From NCBI GenBank assembly GCA_049510975.1, contig JBEKYM010000013.1, positions 36,226 through 100,225 on the forward strand: DNA of 64,000 bases, in the 5' to 3' direction. Every line of letters begins with the position of its first letter. Position 1 is the first letter of the stretch. The stretch comes from JAKACA01 sp049510975 (GTDB taxonomy: Bacteria > Actinomycetota > Acidimicrobiia > Acidimicrobiales > Bog-793). Position numbers and translations under genes: made by a program. Shown here in pieces: positions 26,727-35,622 of the stretch. The notes beneath the pieces were generated by a model. That model had not been told where the DNA came from and did no database searches. It saw nothing but the letters and a program-made list of their open reading frames with translations.

Positions 26727-27824
26727 GTGACCGAGAGCCAGGGCCAAGACCAAGTCGACAACAGCGAGGCTGGATCGAGCGTGCCGTCGAACTTCCGATC
26801 GGGGTCGCACCGTGTGGGCGTCATCGGCGGCGACGGCATCGGCCCCGAGGTGCTCGCCGAGGCGCTCAAAGTCGTGAAGGCTGCGGGCGTCACCCTCTCG
26901 ACGACCGACTACGACCTCGGCGCCGACCACTATCTCGCCACCGGCGAGGTGCTCGACGACAGGACGCTCGAGCGGCTGCGAGGCGAGGACGCCATCCTGC
27001 TCGGTGCCGTCGGTCCGCCGATCGGCTCCACGGCCGTGCCTTCGGGGCTGCTCGAACGTGGGCTGCTCCTGCGGTTGCGTTTCGAGCTCGATCTCTACGT
27101 CAACTTGCGTCCCTTCATCTCCTCGCCCGGCTCGGTCGCCGGCGGCGCCGACTTTGCGGTCGTGCGCGAGAACACCGAAGGCCCGTACGCAGGCGAGGGC
27201 GGGCTGCTCCGCAAGGGAACCCCGCACGAAGTGGCGACGCAAGGATCGGTCAATACCCGGCACGGTGTGGAGCGCTGCATCCGCTTCGCGTTCTCGCTCG
27301 CCGAGGGTCGTCCCCGGCGGCACCTGACCCTCGTGCACAAGACGAACGTCCTGCAGTTCTCCGGCGACCTCTGGGCAAGAACTTTTGCCGAGGTCGCTGG
27401 CGAGTACCCCGACATCGAGACGGCCTATCAACACGTCGATGCCGCCTGCATCCACCTCGTGGAGCGGGCCGATCGCTACGGCGTGATCGTGACCGACAAC
27501 CTCTTCGGCGACATCCTCACGGACTTGGCCGGCGCCGTCACCGGTGGCATCGGTTTGGCAGCGTCCGCCAACTTGAACCCGGCCCGAACCGGACCTTCGC
27601 TGTTCGAGCCCGTGCACGGAGCCGCCCACGACATCGCCGGCACCGGCGCCGCCAACCCGCTGGCGGCGATCATCTCGGCGGCCATGATGCTCGACTACCT
27701 GGGCGAGCCTGCAGCCGCAGACCGGGTGCAAAAAGCCGTGCGCAGCCTGCAGGCCGACACGGCGTACTGGGACAAGATCTGGAGCACCGCCAGTGTGGGC
27801 GATGCCGTTGCAGAGAGGCTGTGA
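26727..27824 (+). CDS. leuB: 3-isopropylmalate dehydrogenase
   Basis: LeuB oxidises 3-isopropylmalate, and erythro-3-methylmalate in the citramalate route, with NAD and a divalent metal. It has 365 residues, with GVIGGDGIGPEV at the N-terminus of the core, the VVRENTEGPYAG loop, and the metal Asp residues in VTDNLFGDILTDLAGA. PVHGAAHDIAGTGAANP is diagnostic. The GTG start at 26727 follows AAGGAAG. A roughly 20-residue Ser/Gln-rich N-terminal extension precedes the core. It is the first gene of leuB-ilvE-cimA. Confidence 0.95.
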   Translation: MTESQGQDQVDNSEAGSSVPSNFRSGSHRVGVIGGDGIGPEVLAEALKVVKAAGVTLSTTDYDLGADHYLATGEVLDDRTLERLRGEDAILLGAVGPPIGSTAVPSGLLERGLLLRLRFELDLYVNLRPFISSPGSVAGGADFAVVRENTEGPYAGEGGLLRKGTPHEVATQGSVNTRHGVERCIRFAFSLAEGRPRRHLTLVHKTNVLQFSGDLWARTFAEVAGEYPDIETAYQHVDAACIHLVERADRYGVIVTDNLFGDILTDLAGAVTGGIGLAASANLNPARTGPSLFEPVHGAAHDIAGTGAANPLAAIISAAMMLDYLGEPAAADRVQKAVRSLQADTAYWDKIWSTASVGDAVAERL

Positions 27825-27826
27825 GC

Positions 27827-28753
27827 ATGCCACTGACACCGACCGAGAAGATTTGGATGGACGGCGAGCTCGTCGACTGGGACCAGGCCAAGGTCCACAT
27901 CCTCACCCACAGCCTGCATTACGGCCTCGGCGTCTTCGAAGGCATCCGGGCATACCCGACCGCCCAAGGGCCGGCGGTGTTCCGGTTGACCGATCACGTC
28001 GCCCGCCTCTTCAGCGGAGCCCACATTCTCGGCATCAAGGTCCCCTTCGTCCCTGCCGAGATCGTCACTGCCGTGAAGACCGTCGTGCGCACGAGCGGCC
28101 TCGACGCCTGTTACATCCGGCCGATCATCTACCTCGGCTATGGGGAGATGGGCCTCAACCCGATGCCCTGCCCCGTGAACGTCGCCGTCGCCTGCTGGCC
28201 GTGGGGCGCCTACCTCGGTGACGAAGGCATCGCCAACGGCATCCGCCTGAAAGTGTCGTCGTGGGCCCGCCATGACAGCCGGGCGATGCCGACGGCCGCA
28301 AAAGGCACCGGAATGTACATCAACTCGTCGCTTGCCAAGGTCGAGGCCGTCCTCGCCGGCTATGACGAGGCGGTCCTGCTCACGACGGACGGGCACGTGT
28401 CCGAGGGCACGGGCGAGAACATCTTCGTCGTGCGCAAGGGCCGGATCTTGACTCCGCCGGCTTCGAGCGTCGGCGCCCTCGAAGGCATCACGTCGGACTC
28501 CGTGCAGGCGATCGCCCGTGACCTTGGTTTCGAGGTGGCCGAAGCGCACCTGCGCCGGACCGATCTCTACCTGGCGGACGAGGTCTGGCTGACCGGGACC
28601 GCCGCCGAGGTCGTGCCGGTCACCTCGGTCGACGATCGCACCGTCGGGCAAGGCCGGCCCGGGCCGATCACGAAGGCCATTCAGGAGCAGTTCTTCCAAG
28701 TCGTGCGCGGTGAGGTCGATCGCTACAAGGACTGGGTGGAACATGTCACCTGA
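27827..28753 (+). CDS. ilvE: Branched-chain amino-acid aminotransferase
   Basis: IlvE performs the last step of valine, leucine and isoleucine synthesis. This 308-residue fold-type IV PLP enzyme has HSLHYGLGVFEGIRAY at the N-terminus, the PLP lysine in AAKGTGMYINSSLA and the SEGTGENIFVV segment. The ATG at 27827 follows GAGAGG and comes two bases after the leuB stop. The 3' end overlaps cimA by 11 bases. Confidence 0.95.
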   Translation: MPLTPTEKIWMDGELVDWDQAKVHILTHSLHYGLGVFEGIRAYPTAQGPAVFRLTDHVARLFSGAHILGIKVPFVPAEIVTAVKTVVRTSGLDACYIRPIIYLGYGEMGLNPMPCPVNVAVACWPWGAYLGDEGIANGIRLKVSSWARHDSRAMPTAAKGTGMYINSSLAKVEAVLAGYDEAVLLTTDGHVSEGTGENIFVVRKGRILTPPASSVGALEGITSDSVQAIARDLGFEVAEAHLRRTDLYLADEVWLTGTAAEVVPVTSVDDRTVGQGRPGPITKAIQEQFFQVVRGEVDRYKDWVEHVT

Positions 28754-30611
28754 GGTACCCGGACGGCCCTCGCATTCGGCACCGCACATCCACTCCCACG
28801 TGCACGCCGAAGGGGGACCGCACACGCACGGGCACCTCGACGCCTTGCCCGAAGCCGTGGACGTCTACGACACCACCCTTCGAGACGGGACCCAACAAGA
28901 GGGCATGTCCCTCACGGTCGAAGACAAGCTGCGAGTCGCCGAGCAGCTCGACCACCTCGGCGTCGCCTTCATCGAGGGTGGGTGGCCGGGTGCGAACCCG
29001 AAGGACGAGGAGTTCTTCGCGCGGGCAAGCTCCGAGCTGCACCTCGGCCACGCCACCCTCGTGGCGTTCGGCTCGACCCGCAGACCGCGGGTCGCCGCCG
29101 GTGACGACGAGGTGCTCCGCCACCTCACCAATGCCGGCACGTCGGCGGTCTGCATCGTCGCCAAGTCGTCCGACCTGCATGTCACCGAGGCGCTGCGAAC
29201 GACGCTCGACGAGGCCGTGGCCATGGCCTTTGACTCGGTGGCGTTCCTCCGGTCGGCGGGCCTGCGGGTGTTCTTCGACGCCGAGCACTTCTTCGACGGC
29301 TACCAGCGGGACCCTGAGTTCGCCTTGCGCGTGCTGTCTGCCGCCGAGGAGGCCGGTGCGGAGGCGCTCGTCTTGTGCGACACCAACGGCGGGACGTTGC
29401 CCGACGAAGTCGAGCGCATCGTCGCCGAGGTCCGGGCGCGCACCTCGGCGGCGCTCGGCGGCCACTTCCACAACGACGCCGGGTGCGCCGTCGCCAACAC
29501 GTTGGCGGCCGTCCGCCAGGGTGTCACCCAGGTGCAGGGCTGTGTGAACGGCTACGGCGAGCGAGCCGGCAACGCCGACCTGTCCGCCATGATCGCCAAT
29601 CTCAGCTTGAAGATGGGTGTGAGGACGATCCCGGCGGATCGGCTCGAACGCCTCACGCCGGTGGCACACCACGTCGCCGAAGTGGTCAACCTTTCGCTCG
29701 ACCCGCAGCGGCCGTACATCGGGACGGCCGCCTTTGCTCACAAGGCAGGGCTCCACACGAGCGCCCTCATCCGTCGTTCGGACGCCTACGAGCACATCCA
29801 GCCGGATCTCGTCGGCAACGGCACCCGAGTGGTGGTGAGCGAGCTGGCCGGCCGTTCCACGTTGCAGATGAAGGCCGCGCAGCTCGGTCTCTCGCTCGAC
29901 TCGCCGGCGCTGCAGCGCGTCCTCGACACGCTGAAACGCTTAGAGCACGCCGGGTATCACTTCGAGGCGGCCGACGGCTCGCTGGAGCTGCTCATGCGGG
30001 CGGCGTCGGGCGTCACCGACGTCCTGCAGGCCTTCCAGATCGAGTCGTATCGCGTCATCACGGACTGGCGGGTCACGCCCGCCGGCGCCGGCCCGCAGGA
30101 CCCGGACGAGGCTGACCGGCTCGTGCACCCCTGGTCGAGCGCCGGCGAGCTCACGACCGAGGCCACCGTCAAAGTGCACGTCGGGGACGAGCGCATCGTT
30201 GCCACCGCCGAGGGCAACGGTCCCGTGAACGCCCTCGACGCCGCCCTGCGGATGGCCGTCCAGCCGCATTTCAGTGCCCTCGCGAACGTGCACCTCACCG
30301 ACTACCGCGTGCGTGTCCTCTCGAGCGAGCGGGCCACCGGGGCAGTCACCCGCGTCCTCCTCGACACCTCGGACGCCGACGGCACCTGGTCCACGATCGG
30401 CGTCTCGGAGAACATCATCGAGGCATCCTGGCAGGCGCTCGTCGATTCCGTTGTCGTGGGTCTCGTGCGAGCTGCCGCCGCCGTGGGACCGGGAGCAGAC
30501 GGCGGCGGCACGGCTGCATCGCTCGTGACACCGCCGATCGCCGAGGTGGCGATTCTTCCGAACGGGGACGCCACCGCTACGATCGCGACCGCCGAGGTCG
30601 AAGCGATCTGA
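28743..30611 (+). CDS. cimA: (R)-citramalate synthase
   Basis: CimA condenses pyruvate with acetyl-CoA to citramalate, starting the threonine-independent route to 2-oxobutyrate and isoleucine. The 622-residue protein has DTTLRDGTQQEGM, metal-binding GHFHNDAG and a C-terminal LeuA-type regulatory domain. The TRRPRV and NGYGERAGNADL segments favour CimA over LeuA. An unusual His-rich N-terminus (about ten His in residues 11-32) precedes the barrel. Context with leuB and ilvE supports the isoleucine role. The C-terminal 30 residues are Gly/Ala-rich. Confidence 0.92.
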   Translation: MSPEVPGRPSHSAPHIHSHVHAEGGPHTHGHLDALPEAVDVYDTTLRDGTQQEGMSLTVEDKLRVAEQLDHLGVAFIEGGWPGANPKDEEFFARASSELHLGHATLVAFGSTRRPRVAAGDDEVLRHLTNAGTSAVCIVAKSSDLHVTEALRTTLDEAVAMAFDSVAFLRSAGLRVFFDAEHFFDGYQRDPEFALRVLSAAEEAGAEALVLCDTNGGTLPDEVERIVAEVRARTSAALGGHFHNDAGCAVANTLAAVRQGVTQVQGCVNGYGERAGNADLSAMIANLSLKMGVRTIPADRLERLTPVAHHVAEVVNLSLDPQRPYIGTAAFAHKAGLHTSALIRRSDAYEHIQPDLVGNGTRVVVSELAGRSTLQMKAAQLGLSLDSPALQRVLDTLKRLEHAGYHFEAADGSLELLMRAASGVTDVLQAFQIESYRVITDWRVTPAGAGPQDPDEADRLVHPWSSAGELTTEATVKVHVGDERIVATAEGNGPVNALDAALRMAVQPHFSALANVHLTDYRVRVLSSERATGAVTRVLLDTSDADGTWSTIGVSENIIEASWQALVDSVVVGLVRAAAAVGPGADGGGTAASLVTPPIAEVAILPNGDATATIATAEVEAI

Positions 30612-30648
30612 GCTCGGCTGTTGGTTCGCCGACGACGAAACGAGCCCG

Positions 30649-31179
30649 ATGACCCAACCGAGGTTTGCCCCCGTGACCGACCGGGCAGAGGTCCGCGAGG
30701 CCTACAAGCTTCCCGGCGCGAGCGAGTGGGTCTCACACCGGCCTGCCGATTACCAGCCGCACCCGCAGGCCGCTCGCCGGCCCAATACCGGCATCCCCGG
30801 GCCGGACCAGGGTTACGCCCTGCTGCTCGCCGATCGCCTGCGCGGCCTGCTCCGCCTGACCGACGTCGAGCATGCCGACGATGTCTTGGCCGGAGCCGTC
30901 GCGGTAGGCCTCAAGCGGGCCTCGCTGTTCGGGCGAGCGCCCGTCTCGCACGACATCGAGCTCGCCTTGCACCTGTTCGGCTATCTCGAAGGCGCGCCGG
31001 AGGAGCTCGTCGAAGCGCGCGAGCGGCTCTTTGCCGGCCTTGCCCACGACTATTGGCAGCAACGCGACCTTGCCGACCTCGTCCCCGAGAGCACGCTGCG
31101 CCTCCGCCTGTCCGAGGCCCGCGATCGGATGGCCGCGGATCCGAACGCCTGGCGGGATCTGACGGGCCTGCCGGGCTGA
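30649..31179 (+). CDS. Conserved hypothetical protein
   Basis: This 176-residue, probably cytosolic, mainly helical protein has no signal peptide or membrane segment. The N-terminal 50 residues are Pro/Gln/Arg-rich (ADYQPHPQAARRPNTG) and the rest forms amphipathic helices. I do not recognise a family. It lies 37 bases after cimA in the same direction and 50 bases before an acyl-CoA dehydrogenase. Confidence 0.6.
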   Translation: MTQPRFAPVTDRAEVREAYKLPGASEWVSHRPADYQPHPQAARRPNTGIPGPDQGYALLLADRLRGLLRLTDVEHADDVLAGAVAVGLKRASLFGRAPVSHDIELALHLFGYLEGAPEELVEARERLFAGLAHDYWQQRDLADLVPESTLRLRLSEARDRMAADPNAWRDLTGLPG

Positions 31180-31229
31180 GCGGTCGGCGCCGGTCGGAGC
31201 CGGTCTCCGACAAGCGCGAGACTCGAGCC

Positions 31230-32375
31230 ATGTCGTCGTTCGCTTTGACAGAGGATCAAGAAGAGTTCCGCAGCATCGTCCGGCGTATGGTCGAGGACAA
31301 GATCGCTCCGCTCGCCGCCGGCTACGACGAGCGCGAGGAGTACCCGTGGGAGAGCTTTCGCGCCTGCGTGGACATGGAGCTGCCGGCGCTGTGGGTACCC
31401 ACGGAGTACGGCGGCCAAGGCGCTGATCTCGTCACCCAGGCTGTCGTGATCGAAGAGGTCGCCCGGGCGTGTGCGTCCACGGCGGTCACCTTGCTGATCT
31501 CCAAGCTCGGCATGCTGCCGGTGATGAACTTCGGCACCGACGAACTGAAGCAGCGGTACCTGCCACGCATCGCCGCCGGCGAAGCGCAGGCCAGCTACTG
31601 CCTGTCCGAGCCCGATGCCGGCTCGGACGTCGCATCCATGACGACTCGGGCGGTGCGAGACGGCGACTACTACGTCATCTCGGGGACGAAGTACTGGATC
31701 ACGAACGCCGGCATCTCGGACTTCTACACGGTCTTTGCCAAGACCGACCCGTCGGCGGGGCACCGGGGGATCAGCTGCTTCGTCGTGGAGAAGGACTGGG
31801 GGGTGAAAGTCCCGAAGCTCGAGCACAAGATGGGGCTACGAGCCAGCCCGACGGGCGAAGTCGTCTTCGACGACGTTCGCGTGCCGGTGGAGAACCTCGT
31901 GGGGGAGGAGGGGCGGGGTTTCTACATCGCCATGCACACCCTCGACCGGAGCCGGCCGACGATCGGGGCACAGGCGGTCGGCATCGCCCAGGGGGCGCTC
32001 GACTACGCGGCCGGCTACCTGAAGCGCCGCCAGCAGTTCGGCCACCCCCTTGCCGACTTCCAGGGCCTGCAGTTCATGATCGCCGACATGGCCATGCGCG
32101 TGGAGGCGGCGCGCGGGCTCGTCTATCGAGCCTGCGGCGTCATCGAAGCCGGTGACCCGCACGGGGAGCTGTCGTCGATCGGAGCGATGGCCAAGTGTTT
32201 CGCCTCCGATGTCGCCATGCAGGTGGCGACGGACGCCGTCCAGCTGCTGGGCGGGTACGGCTACACGCGCGAGTTCCCGGTCGAGCGCTTCATGCGCGAT
32301 GCCAAGATCACCCAGATCTACGAGGGCACCAACCAGGTGCAGCGCATCGTCATCTCGAAGCGAGTCCTCAGGTAG
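31230..32375 (+). CDS. Acyl-CoA dehydrogenase (short/medium-chain type)
   Basis: This 381-residue FAD enzyme shows SYCLSEPDAGSDVASM, the YWITNAGISDFY flavin segment and the C-terminal catalytic-base loop QIYEGTNQVQR. The Glu in YEGT is the canonical base of short- and medium-chain enzymes. The start at 31230 gives the usual MSSFALTEDQEEFR N-terminus. Substrate chain length is not determinable; a branched-chain acyl-CoA is possible given the neighbouring pathway, but that is speculation. Confidence 0.93.
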   Translation: MSSFALTEDQEEFRSIVRRMVEDKIAPLAAGYDEREEYPWESFRACVDMELPALWVPTEYGGQGADLVTQAVVIEEVARACASTAVTLLISKLGMLPVMNFGTDELKQRYLPRIAAGEAQASYCLSEPDAGSDVASMTTRAVRDGDYYVISGTKYWITNAGISDFYTVFAKTDPSAGHRGISCFVVEKDWGVKVPKLEHKMGLRASPTGEVVFDDVRVPVENLVGEEGRGFYIAMHTLDRSRPTIGAQAVGIAQGALDYAAGYLKRRQQFGHPLADFQGLQFMIADMAMRVEAARGLVYRACGVIEAGDPHGELSSIGAMAKCFASDVAMQVATDAVQLLGGYGYTREFPVERFMRDAKITQIYEGTNQVQRIVISKRVLR

Positions 32376-32448
32376 CTCGGGTGGTTTCCGCCACTGGACC
32401 ATCTCCGGCTGTACGTCAGTGATGGTGCGGGTCGCCGGTTTTGGGACC

Positions 32449-32874
32449 TCAGTCCGGCGTCTCCGCCCGCTGCTTGTGTCCTTCAGCCTCGAGCTGGACG
32501 TACTTCCTGGCCGTCTTCTCCGTGAGCGGCTCGAGCAGACGCCCAAGCAGACCGTTCTGTTCCAACGCCAGCGTGAGGGTTACGGTCTCGCCGTCACCCA
32601 AGCGGACGTAATGACCTGCGACCATGGTGAGGCCGGGCCGCTTCGCCTCCCAGACGAACGAATGACCAGGCGTCATCTCCGTGACCGTCCAGGTCATCGT
32701 CCCCAGCTTGGGCTGCGTGATGCGCGCCCGGCTGCCGAGGCCGAGAGCCCCGCTGTCGGTGCGCGTGACCGACGTCATGGAGGGCGTCCACTCGGGCCAG
32801 TGTTCGACGTCGGTCAGTGTCGCCCACACCCGCTCTTGCGACGCATTGATGCCGATGGCAACTTCGAAGCCCAT
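32449..32874 (-). CDS. SRPBCC (START-like) family protein
   Basis: This 141-residue helix-grip fold protein of the polyketide-cyclase/CoxG/AHSA1-like superfamily has the typical opening INASQERVWATLTDVEHWPEWTP. A central strand pair reads TMTWTVTEMTPGHSFVWEAK. Such proteins bind small hydrophobic ligands; no catalytic residues are evident. A GGGAGG-type ribosome site precedes the ATG. Confidence 0.82.
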   Translation of the reverse strand: MGFEVAIGINASQERVWATLTDVEHWPEWTPSMTSVTRTDSGALGLGSRARITQPKLGTMTWTVTEMTPGHSFVWEAKRPGLTMVAGHYVRLGDGETVTLTLALEQNGLLGRLLEPLTEKTARKYVQLEAEGHKQRAETPD

Positions 32875-33013
32875 TCCGACCTCCCGCGCTCCCGCGAGTC
32901 CCCTGGCTTAGCAATGCCAGCTGAGCCGACGCCAGTCGCGACGGCGCCGAGGGCGGTCAGGGTTGACCCGTAGCCAGTCGTGCTCACGCGATGCCGAGGT
33001 CCGCGGCCGCTGG

Positions 33014-33019
33014 CATACT
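33014..33019 (+). promoter_or_regulatory. Leaderless -10 box for the DinB-like gene
   Basis: CATACT ends six bases before the ATG at 33026. It matches the xANNNT -10 pattern seen repeatedly in this window. The remaining gap 32875-33013 shows no other feature. Confidence 0.45.
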
Positions 33020-33025
33020 CGCCTC

Positions 33026-33517
33026 ATGGATGCTGAGACCGTCGCCCTCGGCCGCTTCCTCGACGCCCAGCGGGCCAACGTGTTCGAGATCGCGCTCGGG
33101 CTCTCCGACGAGGCTGCCAAGCGGCCCGTGCTGCCCTCCGGCTGGACGATCGCCGGCCTCGTGCAACATCTCGCCTACGTCGAGCGATACTGGTTTCGTG
33201 ACATCGTCGCCGGCGAGAAGTGCGACTACCCGTGGAGCAAGGACGACCCGGACGCCGACTGGCGCGTCGCCGGCGACGTGAGCTTCGATTCGGTCCTTGC
33301 CTTGTACCGCACGGAGATCGCCCGCTCGAAGGCGGTCTTGGCCACGGTCTCCCTCGCTGCACCGCCGGCGCGCCGCGAGGAACGCTGGGAGCCGGAGTGG
33401 GCGCCGGACTTCCGATCGGTCGTGCTCCACATGATCGAGGAGACCGCCCGTCACGCCGGTCACCTCGACGTCGTCCGGGAGCTGATCGACGGCAAGACAG
33501 GCCTTGGTCAGAACTGA
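33026..33517 (+). CDS. DinB/DUF664-family protein
   Basis: This 163-residue four-helix-bundle protein of the DinB superfamily has metal-binding histidines visible in LVQHLAYVERYWF and in HMIEETARHAGHLDVVREL. In actinobacteria this subfamily includes mycothiol-dependent transferases and maleylpyruvate-isomerase-like enzymes. The substrate is unknown. It is followed two bases later by an alpha/beta hydrolase, so the two are probably co-expressed in detoxification or hydrolysis. Confidence 0.85.
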   Translation: MDAETVALGRFLDAQRANVFEIALGLSDEAAKRPVLPSGWTIAGLVQHLAYVERYWFRDIVAGEKCDYPWSKDDPDADWRVAGDVSFDSVLALYRTEIARSKAVLATVSLAAPPARREERWEPEWAPDFRSVVLHMIEETARHAGHLDVVRELIDGKTGLGQN

Positions 33518-33519
33518 CC

Positions 33520-34341
33520 GTGACGCGTCCGAGCGAGCCGTTCGTTGCACTTCCGGCAAGCGCACGCCTGCATGGCGAGCGCTGGCAAGGTGACGGGCCG
33601 CCCCTCGTTCTGCTGCACGCCGGCGTTGCCGACCGGCGAAGCTGGCACGACGTCGCAGACGGGCTCGCAGACCGCGAAGTCGTCGCCTACGACCGGCGAG
33701 GTTGCGGTCAGTCGCCGGTGCCCACCGAGGTGTTCTCCCATGTCGACGATCTCGTCGCCGTCCTCGACGAGATCGCCTCCGAACCGGCCTGGCTCGTCGG
33801 GAGCTCCATGGGCGGCGGCCTTGCCATCGACACCGCCCTCTGCATGCCCGAGCGAGTGGCCGGCCTCGTCCTGTTGGCCCCAGCCGTCACCGGCGCGCCC
33901 GACCCGGAGGTCGACTTCGCCACCGAGGCGCTCGGGGCCGCTCTCGAGGCGGCTTACGAGGCCGGGGATCTCGACGAAGTCAACCGGCTGGAGGCGTGGA
34001 TCTGGCTCGACGGACCGGCTGGGCCGGAGGGTCGGGTCGCCGGCGCGTCCCGGGAGCTGTTCTTCGCCATGAACCGGATCCTGCTGGAGAACGGCGTCGC
34101 CGAGGACGCCGGCAAGAGCGGTGTCGACGCCTGGGAGCGCCTCGGCGAGCTGAGCATCCCGACGGTCGTAGCCTGCGGCGATCTGGACGTACCGTTCCTC
34201 GTGGAGCGGTGCCGTCAACTGGCAGACACGATCCCGAGCGCCCGGCTGGTGGAGCTGGCCGGCCTCGCCCACCTGCCGTATCTCGAGGACCCGAGAGCCG
34301 TCGTCGATCTCGTGGCAGCGGCGCTGGCCACCCAGACCTGA
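33520..34341 (+). CDS. Alpha/beta hydrolase
   Basis: This 273-residue hydrolase has the oxyanion segment LVLLHAGVADRRSW, the nucleophile elbow GSSMGGG, the acid in CGDLDVPF and the His in LAGLAHLPYLEDP. GTG start at 33520, two bases after the DinB-like stop. Substrate unknown; the short cap and elbow resemble esterase or ester-lactonase types. Confidence 0.85.
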   Translation: MTRPSEPFVALPASARLHGERWQGDGPPLVLLHAGVADRRSWHDVADGLADREVVAYDRRGCGQSPVPTEVFSHVDDLVAVLDEIASEPAWLVGSSMGGGLAIDTALCMPERVAGLVLLAPAVTGAPDPEVDFATEALGAALEAAYEAGDLDEVNRLEAWIWLDGPAGPEGRVAGASRELFFAMNRILLENGVAEDAGKSGVDAWERLGELSIPTVVACGDLDVPFLVERCRQLADTIPSARLVELAGLAHLPYLEDPRAVVDLVAAALATQT

Positions 34342-34363
34342 GCTCAGACTGCCGGACCCTCGC

Positions 34364-34810
34364 TCAGTTGCTGTAGATCCGCCCGGGTGTGACGAGCACG
34401 ACCGTCCGCCGTTGCTCGGCCATCTCGCGGTCGTAGGCGTCCCAGTCGTCGTGGCTTCCCCCCGCCGCCGTGAAGACCTCCCGCAGCAAGAGGGCCAGCC
34501 GCTCTGCGTCGACTCCGGCGACCGGATCGTCCGGCCCGATGAGCTCGGCGCGGCCCTCCACCGTCGCCCATGCCCATCCGAAGCGAAACGTCAAGGTGAC
34601 CTGCGGCCGAGCCCGCAAGTTGGCGAGCTTTGTCTTGCCATAGGTGACGAAACCCACCACCTGCCCCGCCTCCTCGCCGCCCAACGGGTTCCGCAGCACG
34701 CCGGCGTTGACCACTGACGACTGCACGCTGCCATCTGCCCTCACCGTCGAGACCACCGCGAGAAACAGCTCGCGCCCCGCCAGCTCGGCCACTTCCTCCA
34801 ATGTCGTCAT
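34364..34810 (-). CDS. PPOX-class, probably F420/flavin-binding, oxidoreductase
   Basis: This 148-residue split-barrel protein of the pyridoxamine-phosphate-oxidase superfamily has the strands LFLAVVSTVRADGSVQSSVV and VVGFVTYGKTKLANLRARP. The pattern fits actinobacterial F420-dependent PPOX proteins. Its ATG overlaps the stop of the FHA-domain gene by four bases. Confidence 0.75.
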   Translation of the reverse strand: MTTLEEVAELAGRELFLAVVSTVRADGSVQSSVVNAGVLRNPLGGEEAGQVVGFVTYGKTKLANLRARPQVTLTFRFGWAWATVEGRAELIGPDDPVAGVDAERLALLLREVFTAAGGSHDDWDAYDREMAEQRRTVVLVTPGRIYSN

Positions 34811-35589
34811 GGCTCTTCCTCCTCCTCGTCGTCGTTCTCGGTGGCGGCCTGCCCGGCGGCTGTCGCCGAGTCGAGGACGCCGGTGCGAGCGAGCCAGCGG
34901 CCGATCTCGCCGGAGACGTTTCGTCCAGTCGCGATGGCGGGCGCATCGTCGAACCTACTGATCTTCTCGTTCACTCGCTCGATGGCCTTGCGAGTCGAAT
35001 CGGTTGAGCGCCTGAGACGCCGGGCCGCCTCGTCATGCGAGCGAGGAGCCAAGGTGGGCGGTCTCGGCAGCAGGGCGAAGTCGGCGTAATACGCGAACAA
35101 GACACCGAGCTCGAGCGGCGTCAGGCTGAGGACGAGGACGCCCTCGAGACCGGCCGTGGGCTCCTCGTCCAGCCCGCCGCCGCCCGGCGCGAGCCGCCGC
35201 TGAGCCGCCGCCGACATGCCGGCGATCCCGGCGGGACCGCGGTGGTCGTCGGTCACGCACACGACGTGGAACGGGCTGCCGGGACGGCCGATGCTGTAGC
35301 TCCACCGGTGTCTCACGGGCGCCCACACCCTTCCGGACTCGAGCGGCACTTCCTCGTAGCCCGGCTCGTAGACCCGCAGCAACCCGGCCTTGTCGCTCAC
35401 GTTGAGCGTGCTCCAACGACTGCCGTCCCACTCCAGTCGCAGATGGTTCTTCGAAACCGTCCAGCGTCCCTGCACACGCTCCTGACCCACGCAGACGTCG
35501 CTCGTGCGCCCGCGACCGATGCTGACGACACGGTCACGTTCGAAGTCGCCGGCGTCCCCGAGGGGGAGGACCTGGACCTGAAGTGTCAT
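34807..35589 (-). CDS. FHA-domain protein with C-terminal helical region
   Basis: This 260-residue protein has an N-terminal FHA-like domain (VSIGRGRTSDVCVG, then VSKNHLRLEW) that should bind phosphothreonine peptides. After an unusual middle segment comes a helical region (LTPLELGVLFAYYADFALL, SHDEAARRLRRSTDSTRKAIERVNEKI) resembling a DNA-binding or coiled-coil element, and an acidic tail (NDDEEEEEP). It lies downstream of a PP2C phosphatase, a usual partner of Ser/Thr kinase signalling; no kinase is in the window. Confidence 0.7.
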   Translation of the reverse strand: MTLQVQVLPLGDAGDFERDRVVSIGRGRTSDVCVGQERVQGRWTVSKNHLRLEWDGSRWSTLNVSDKAGLLRVYEPGYEEVPLESGRVWAPVRHRWSYSIGRPGSPFHVVCVTDDHRGPAGIAGMSAAAQRRLAPGGGGLDEEPTAGLEGVLVLSLTPLELGVLFAYYADFALLPRPPTLAPRSHDEAARRLRRSTDSTRKAIERVNEKISRFDDAPAIATGRNVSGEIGRWLARTGVLDSATAAGQAATENDDEEEEEP

Positions 35590-35622
35590 GACGGCAGTCG
35601 GGGGAGATCGTCGGCGGCGCGC

